Shown piece after piece: positions 15,569 to 17,696 of a stretch of 17,696 nucleotides of DNA. The DNA lies in contig JAGOOF010000007.1 in assembly GCA_017992655.1 (NCBI GenBank), positions 1 to 17,696 of the forward strand, in the 5' to 3' direction. The stretch's first letter is position 1. Each line of letters starts with the position of its first letter. The notes below the pieces were generated by a model. It saw only the letters and a list, made by a program, of their open reading frames with translations. It was not told where the DNA came from and made no database searches. Position numbers and translations under genes: made by a program. The DNA is from Patescibacteria group bacterium (GTDB taxonomy: Bacteria > Patescibacteriota > UBA1384).

Positions 15569-15574
15569 AGTGTA
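15569..15574 (-). promoter_or_regulatory. Possible promoter of the malic enzyme gene
   Basis: On the minus strand TACACT lies 7 bases before the GTG start, and TAGAGA lies 17 bases further upstream. Each matches its consensus at four of six positions. Transcription would begin at about the start codon, which suits the missing Shine-Dalgarno sequence. The 102-base divergent gap (15562-15663) must also hold the start signals of the plus-strand nuclease gene, which I cannot place. Confidence 0.3.
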
Positions 15575-15663
15575 ACACGAAGTTTGTTTTTTCTCTAGTG
15601 GCTAGCAATTGCATAAGTAGTTAAATACTGGCACAATAACACTATCTGCTAAAGTGCAATACT

Positions 15664-16437
15664 ATGTCACAATATTACACTCCATTAAGAAAGAGCGGTT
15701 TGTACGCGCCGGGCGCGTCCCAAACTTTTAAGATATCTAGAAGCAAAATAGAACTTTTCTTACAGTGTCCGCGCTGTTTTTATTTAGACAGAAGGATTGG
15801 CATTAGTCGTCCTCCTGGCTTCCCATTTGCTCTCAATTCAGCAGTTGACCATCTCTTAAAACAAGAATTTGACATACACCGTGCGCAAAGCAGTCGCCAC
15901 CCTCTTATGGAGGAATACGGCCTCGATGCTTTCCCTGCAAGCCACGATAAGCTTGATGATTGGCGCAATAACTTCAATGGAGTAAGATATCTGCATGAGC
16001 CCACTAATTTTCTTGTTTACGGAGCAATTGATGACTTGTGGCAAAATTCAAAAAACAGGGAATATATTGTAGTTGACTATAAGTCAACCTCCAAGGCAGG
16101 AAAAATTACCGATCTAGACCAAGCGTGGCAAGACAGTTATAAGCGACAAATGGAAATATATCAATGGCTTGTAGCACGAAATGGCTTGAATGTGTCTGAA
16201 ACCGGCTATTTTGTTTATTGTAACGGTATTACCGACAAAAAGGCTTTCGACAAAAAACTGGAGTTTGATATTACGCTTATACCTTACCGGGGTAATAGTG
16301 CTTGGGTCGACGGTGTCTTACGCTCAATGAAACAGTGTTTAGAAAGCGATAACTTACCCGCACCAGATTCAGAGTGTGATTATTGTCTGTATCACAAAAC
16401 ATTACAAAACATCAATAGTGGAGTAAACAATGATTAG
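15664..16437 (+). CDS. PD-(D/E)XK nuclease, RecB/Cas4-like, stand-alone
   Basis: This 257-residue protein has a RecB/Cas4-like nuclease core: ISRSKIELFLQCPRCFYLD near the N-terminus, VYGAIDDLW with Asp123/124, the catalytic strand VVDYKS with Asp138 and Lys140, and the KRQMEIYQWL helix with Gln162. Four cysteines in two pairs, Cys35/Cys38 (CPRC) and Cys238/Cys241 (CDYC), could hold an iron-sulfur cluster or zinc. Cas4 and AddB instead use one N-terminal and three C-terminal cysteines. No CRISPR repeat or other cas gene is in the window, so a CRISPR role is not supported. DNA repair is more likely. No Shine-Dalgarno sequence precedes the ATG. It overlaps the next gene by 8 bases. Confidence 0.85.
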   Translation: MSQYYTPLRKSGLYAPGASQTFKISRSKIELFLQCPRCFYLDRRIGISRPPGFPFALNSAVDHLLKQEFDIHRAQSSRHPLMEEYGLDAFPASHDKLDDWRNNFNGVRYLHEPTNFLVYGAIDDLWQNSKNREYIVVDYKSTSKAGKITDLDQAWQDSYKRQMEIYQWLVARNGLNVSETGYFVYCNGITDKKAFDKKLEFDITLIPYRGNSAWVDGVLRSMKQCLESDNLPAPDSECDYCLYHKTLQNINSGVNND

Positions 16438-16753
16438 CTTCGAAGATTTTAACAAAGTTCAATTAAGAGTAGGGGAAATAACGGAAGCAAAGAAAATTGA
16501 TAAATCTGATAAATTGCTCTTGCTCAAGGTGTCACTAGGCGAAAAAACAGTTCAAATCGTTGCAGGCATCGGTAGGCAATATACGCCAGAGCAACTACAA
16601 GGAGAAAAGATTGCTGTTTTAGCGAATTTAGAACCAAAGTCGTTAATGGGTTTCGTAAGTGAGGGCATGCTTTTGGCAGGGCATAACGAGAAAGGGGAAC
16701 CGGTTCTCTTAAAGCTAGAGAAAAGCGCTCTTAACGGTAGTGCGATTGGCTAA
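16430..16753 (+). CDS. Stand-alone tRNA-binding protein, MetG C-terminal / Trbp111 type
   Basis: This 107-residue OB-fold protein is of the EMAPII/Trbp111 family, equivalent to the C-terminal domain of methionyl-tRNA synthetase (often named its beta subunit). Seen: FNKVQLRVGEI, KKIDKSDKLLLLKVSLGE, QIVAGIGRQYTPEQLQGEKIAVLANL and the family signature SLMGFVSEGMLLA. It binds the outside corner of L-shaped tRNA and may raise tRNA affinity of a synthetase that lacks this domain. No synthetase gene is in the window. The ATG overlaps the nuclease stop by 8 bases, so translation is likely coupled. Only the shared tRNA fold is recognised by known relatives, so a role beyond methionine is possible. Confidence 0.93.
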   Translation: MISFEDFNKVQLRVGEITEAKKIDKSDKLLLLKVSLGEKTVQIVAGIGRQYTPEQLQGEKIAVLANLEPKSLMGFVSEGMLLAGHNEKGEPVLLKLEKSALNGSAIG

Positions 16754-16761
16754 AATTACAT

Positions 16762-16800
16762 AAAAAAACCGGGCCGCAAATGAGGATGATGGCGGCCCGG
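16762..16800 (-). terminator. Strong intrinsic terminator of the candidate small RNA
   Basis: A perfect 9-bp GC-only stem pairs 16769-16777 (CCGGGCCGC) with 16792-16800 (GCGGCCCGG) around a 14-base loop. On the minus strand the stem is followed directly by seven U (16768-16762), the classic form. On the plus strand no T tract follows, so it would be a poor terminator for the upstream tRNA-binding gene. Confidence 0.85.
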
Positions 16801-16847
16801 CGATGCCTGGGAGAACCCCACCCCCTAAAAGGGTTCTCGACCAGTTG
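16762..16847 (-). ncRNA. Candidate small RNA with its own promoter and terminator
   Basis: No gene fits the plus strand between 16754 and 16931, but the minus strand reads as a complete short transcription unit. After a TTGACT/TACAAT promoter (16853-16880) the RNA would begin near 16847. It folds a first hairpin whose 8-bp stem is GAGAACCC (minus-strand 16838-16831) with GGGTTCTC (16818-16811), extended by CTGG (16844-16841) with CCAG (16810-16807) across a 2-base bulge. It ends in a terminator hairpin. About 85 nt in all. The terminator loop (16778-16791) is C/U-rich with an exposed UCCUC, able in principle to pair with Shine-Dalgarno-like GAGGA. It does not look like SRP RNA, 6S RNA or a tRNA. 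It has no recognised family. Confidence 0.6.
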
Positions 16848-16852
16848 CCCAT

Positions 16853-16880
16853 ATTGTACAAAAGAGCAGAAAAAAGTCAA
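16853..16880 (-). promoter_or_regulatory. Promoter of the candidate small RNA
   Basis: Minus-strand TTGACT (16880-16875), a 16-base spacer and TACAAT (16858-16853) match the sigma-70 consensus at five of six positions in each box. It is the best promoter in the window by eye. It faces away from rpiB and leads only into the two hairpins. Confidence 0.72.
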
Positions 16881-16905
16881 TAAAAAAGCGCCCTTTACAC
16901 TTTTT

Positions 16906-16914
16906 TGATATAAT
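16906..16914 (+). promoter_or_regulatory. Extended -10 promoter of rpiB
   Basis: TGATATAAT contains a perfect TATAAT with the TG-n extension that can replace a -35 box, and no -35 box is seen. Transcription would start near 16921, leaving a leader of about 10 bases that includes the AAAGGAA ribosome-binding site. Confidence 0.6.
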
Positions 16915-16931
16915 AGCTAAGAAAGGAACCT

Positions 16932-17357
16932 ATGATTTATTTAGGTAGCGACCATGCGGGATACGAGTACAAAGAAGAAGTGCAAAAATACCTGCTCGCG
17001 CAGGGTTATGAAACAAAAGATTTAGGTGCGTATAACAATCAATCTTCACATTACCCTCAATTCGCCAAAAAGGTGACACGAGCAGTGCAAGCAGATAGCG
17101 GAAACTTCGGTATACTTTTTTGTCGTTCCGGACAAGGCATGGCAATTGCGGCAAACAGAGAGAAAAAAATAAGGGCCAGCGTCGCCTGGAACGAAAAAGT
17201 AGCATGCGAAGCAAGAAACGATAACGACAGTAATGTTCTCTCTGTCCCCACTGGCTATGTAAGCATAGAACAAACAAAAAAAATTATTGTTGCTTTTTTA
17301 TCCACAAACGCAAGCAAGGAGCCTCGGCACCTTAAACGAATCACGATGCTTAACTAA
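16932..17357 (+). CDS. rpiB: RpiB/LacA/LacB-family sugar-phosphate isomerase
   Basis: This 141-residue protein is of the ribose-5-phosphate isomerase B family, which interconverts ribose-5-phosphate and ribulose-5-phosphate in the pentose phosphate pathway. AAAGGAA lies 4 bases before the ATG. Seen: GSDHAGYEYK with His9, the catalytic loop ILFCRSGQGMAIAANR with Cys64 as expected proton-transfer base, and ARNDNDSNVLSV. Two sites depart from the classic enzyme. The loop has Arg in place of Gly after the catalytic cysteine (usually CGTG or CGSG). Asp stands where E. coli RpiB has the HND histidine used in ring opening. Substrate or mechanism may therefore differ. The stop overlaps the next gene as TAATG; that gene is a ribulose-phosphate epimerase relative, which supports a pentose-phosphate setting. 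Confidence 0.9.
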   Translation: MIYLGSDHAGYEYKEEVQKYLLAQGYETKDLGAYNNQSSHYPQFAKKVTRAVQADSGNFGILFCRSGQGMAIAANREKKIRASVAWNEKVACEARNDNDSNVLSVPTGYVSIEQTKKIIVAFLSTNASKEPRHLKRITMLN

Positions 17358-17696
17358 TGAAAATAATTCCAACCATTTTAGCCTACACTAAAGACGACTT
17401 CGCCCACCAGCTTAGTTTAGTTGGCGATCTTTGTGCCGAGCTTCAAATAGATATTGTGAGCAACGGTTTTGGTACCCCCACGGTCAATTTTAATGAAATT
17501 AATTTTCCTTACGAAAAAGACATAATACTTCATATGATGACAAAAAATGGCGACGAAGTAGCGTATTACGAAAATTTCAGCCATCGCCGCATTATTCTCC
17601 ACGCAGAGATGGGGGAAAAGTTAAACGATATTTTGGATGACAACAAAGAAAGTTGGGGGTTGGCGCTATCTCCCGAAACACCAGTTGAAAATGTAC
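17357..17696 (+). CDS. Ribulose-phosphate 3-epimerase-like protein (3' end cut by window)
   Basis: The frame is open from the ATG overlapping the rpiB stop to the end of the window; 113 residues are visible. It reads like the N-terminal half of a ribulose-phosphate 3-epimerase TIM barrel: a first strand MKIIPTILAY, a second strand LQIDIV, an ILHMM strand, RIILHAE and a SWGLALSPETPVE strand. Classical enzymes have HVDVMDG and HLM here. This protein has QIDIVSNG and HMM, so the first metal-ligand histidine is Gln and the MDG motif is changed, while Asp32 and the later His are kept. The second catalytic Asp is beyond the window. It may be an active variant, an epimerase with another substrate, or a degenerate homologue. 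Confidence 0.72.
   Translation, partial: MKIIPTILAYTKDDFAHQLSLVGDLCAELQIDIVSNGFGTPTVNFNEINFPYEKDIILHMMTKNGDEVAYYENFSHRRIILHAEMGEKLNDILDDNKESWGLALSPETPVENV

Noticed and set aside
15609..15637. Plus-strand promoter TTGCAT-17-CACAAT for the nuclease gene
   Set aside because: The -35 matches only three of six positions and the -10 four of six; not strong enough to list.
15664..16437. The Cas4-like nuclease as part of a CRISPR-Cas locus
   Set aside because: No direct repeats with spacers and no other cas-like gene occur in the window; the cysteine pattern also differs from Cas4.
16769..16838. Plus-strand double terminator or rpiB leader riboswitch
   Set aside because: Neither hairpin is followed by T residues on the plus strand, and the rpiB promoter lies downstream of both, so they would not be in its leader.
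16762..16850. The small RNA as SRP RNA, 6S RNA, a tRNA or a ZTP-type riboswitch
   Set aside because: It lacks the SRP GGAA/GGAAGCAG core, is far shorter than 6S, has no cloverleaf, and resembles the ZTP motif only in scattered GC-rich words.
16762..16852. A small protein from the minus-strand ATG at 16852 through the small-RNA region
   Set aside because: The ATG lies between the -10 box and the expected transcription start, has no ribosome-binding site, and the frame runs through the terminator.
17298..17306. DnaA box TTATCCACA
   Set aside because: It lies within the rpiB coding region with no cluster of further boxes; treated as chance and as a caution for the box at 1108.

Overview
The window looks like a chromosomal piece from a small-genome, moderately AT-rich bacterium, most likely of the Candidate Phyla Radiation (Patescibacteria). 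The evidence is indirect. Genes are tightly packed, with ATGA and TAATG overlaps. FtsZ is ordinary. Ribonucleotide reduction depends on adenosylcobalamin, with no B12 biosynthesis genes in sight. Several accessory proteins (DUF4342, DUF6580, an RmuC, a helicase-nuclease fusion) are the kinds seen in such genomes. Lipoproteins are present. TGA is used as a normal stop, so this is not a lineage that recodes UGA. The phylum call is an inference from gene content, not a measured placement.

Region 1 (1-1099) holds the 3' end of ftsZ and a weak terminator-like hairpin. Region 2 (about 1108-7438) is a deoxynucleotide module. Two NrdR boxes 32 bp apart lie before nrdR, which is followed by a B12-dependent ribonucleotide reductase (nrdJ), a three-cysteine ferredoxin, a CobO-type corrinoid adenosyltransferase, a DM13-like lipoprotein, a 50-residue membrane peptide, a DUF6580 membrane protein and a thioredoxin. 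Together they could activate salvaged corrinoid, use it in NrdJ, and re-reduce the enzyme.

Region 3 (7480-14363) is one codirectional block: a UvrD-type helicase fused to a PD-(D/E)XK nuclease with AddB-like cysteines, a cyclophilin lipoprotein, DUF4342, RmuC, a pseudouridine synthase fused to guanylate kinase, and a membrane-anchored DsbA-like protein. Region 4 is a convergent malic enzyme on the minus strand (14377-15561). A short divergent gap separates it from a stand-alone Cas4/RecB-like nuclease and a Trbp111-type tRNA-binding protein (15664-16753).

Region 5 (16754-16931) is the only sizeable gap in the second half. It carries a candidate small RNA on the minus strand, with a TTGACT-16-TACAAT promoter, a long hairpin and a very strong intrinsic terminator. 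Region 6 (16932-17696) is rpiB followed by an overlapping, truncated ribulose-phosphate-3-epimerase homologue. Both carry substitutions at positions that matter for catalysis in the classical enzymes.

Points most worth a second look are the small RNA, the compact B12-RNR module with its possible uptake protein, the RluA-Gmk fusion, and the altered RpiB/RPE pair.
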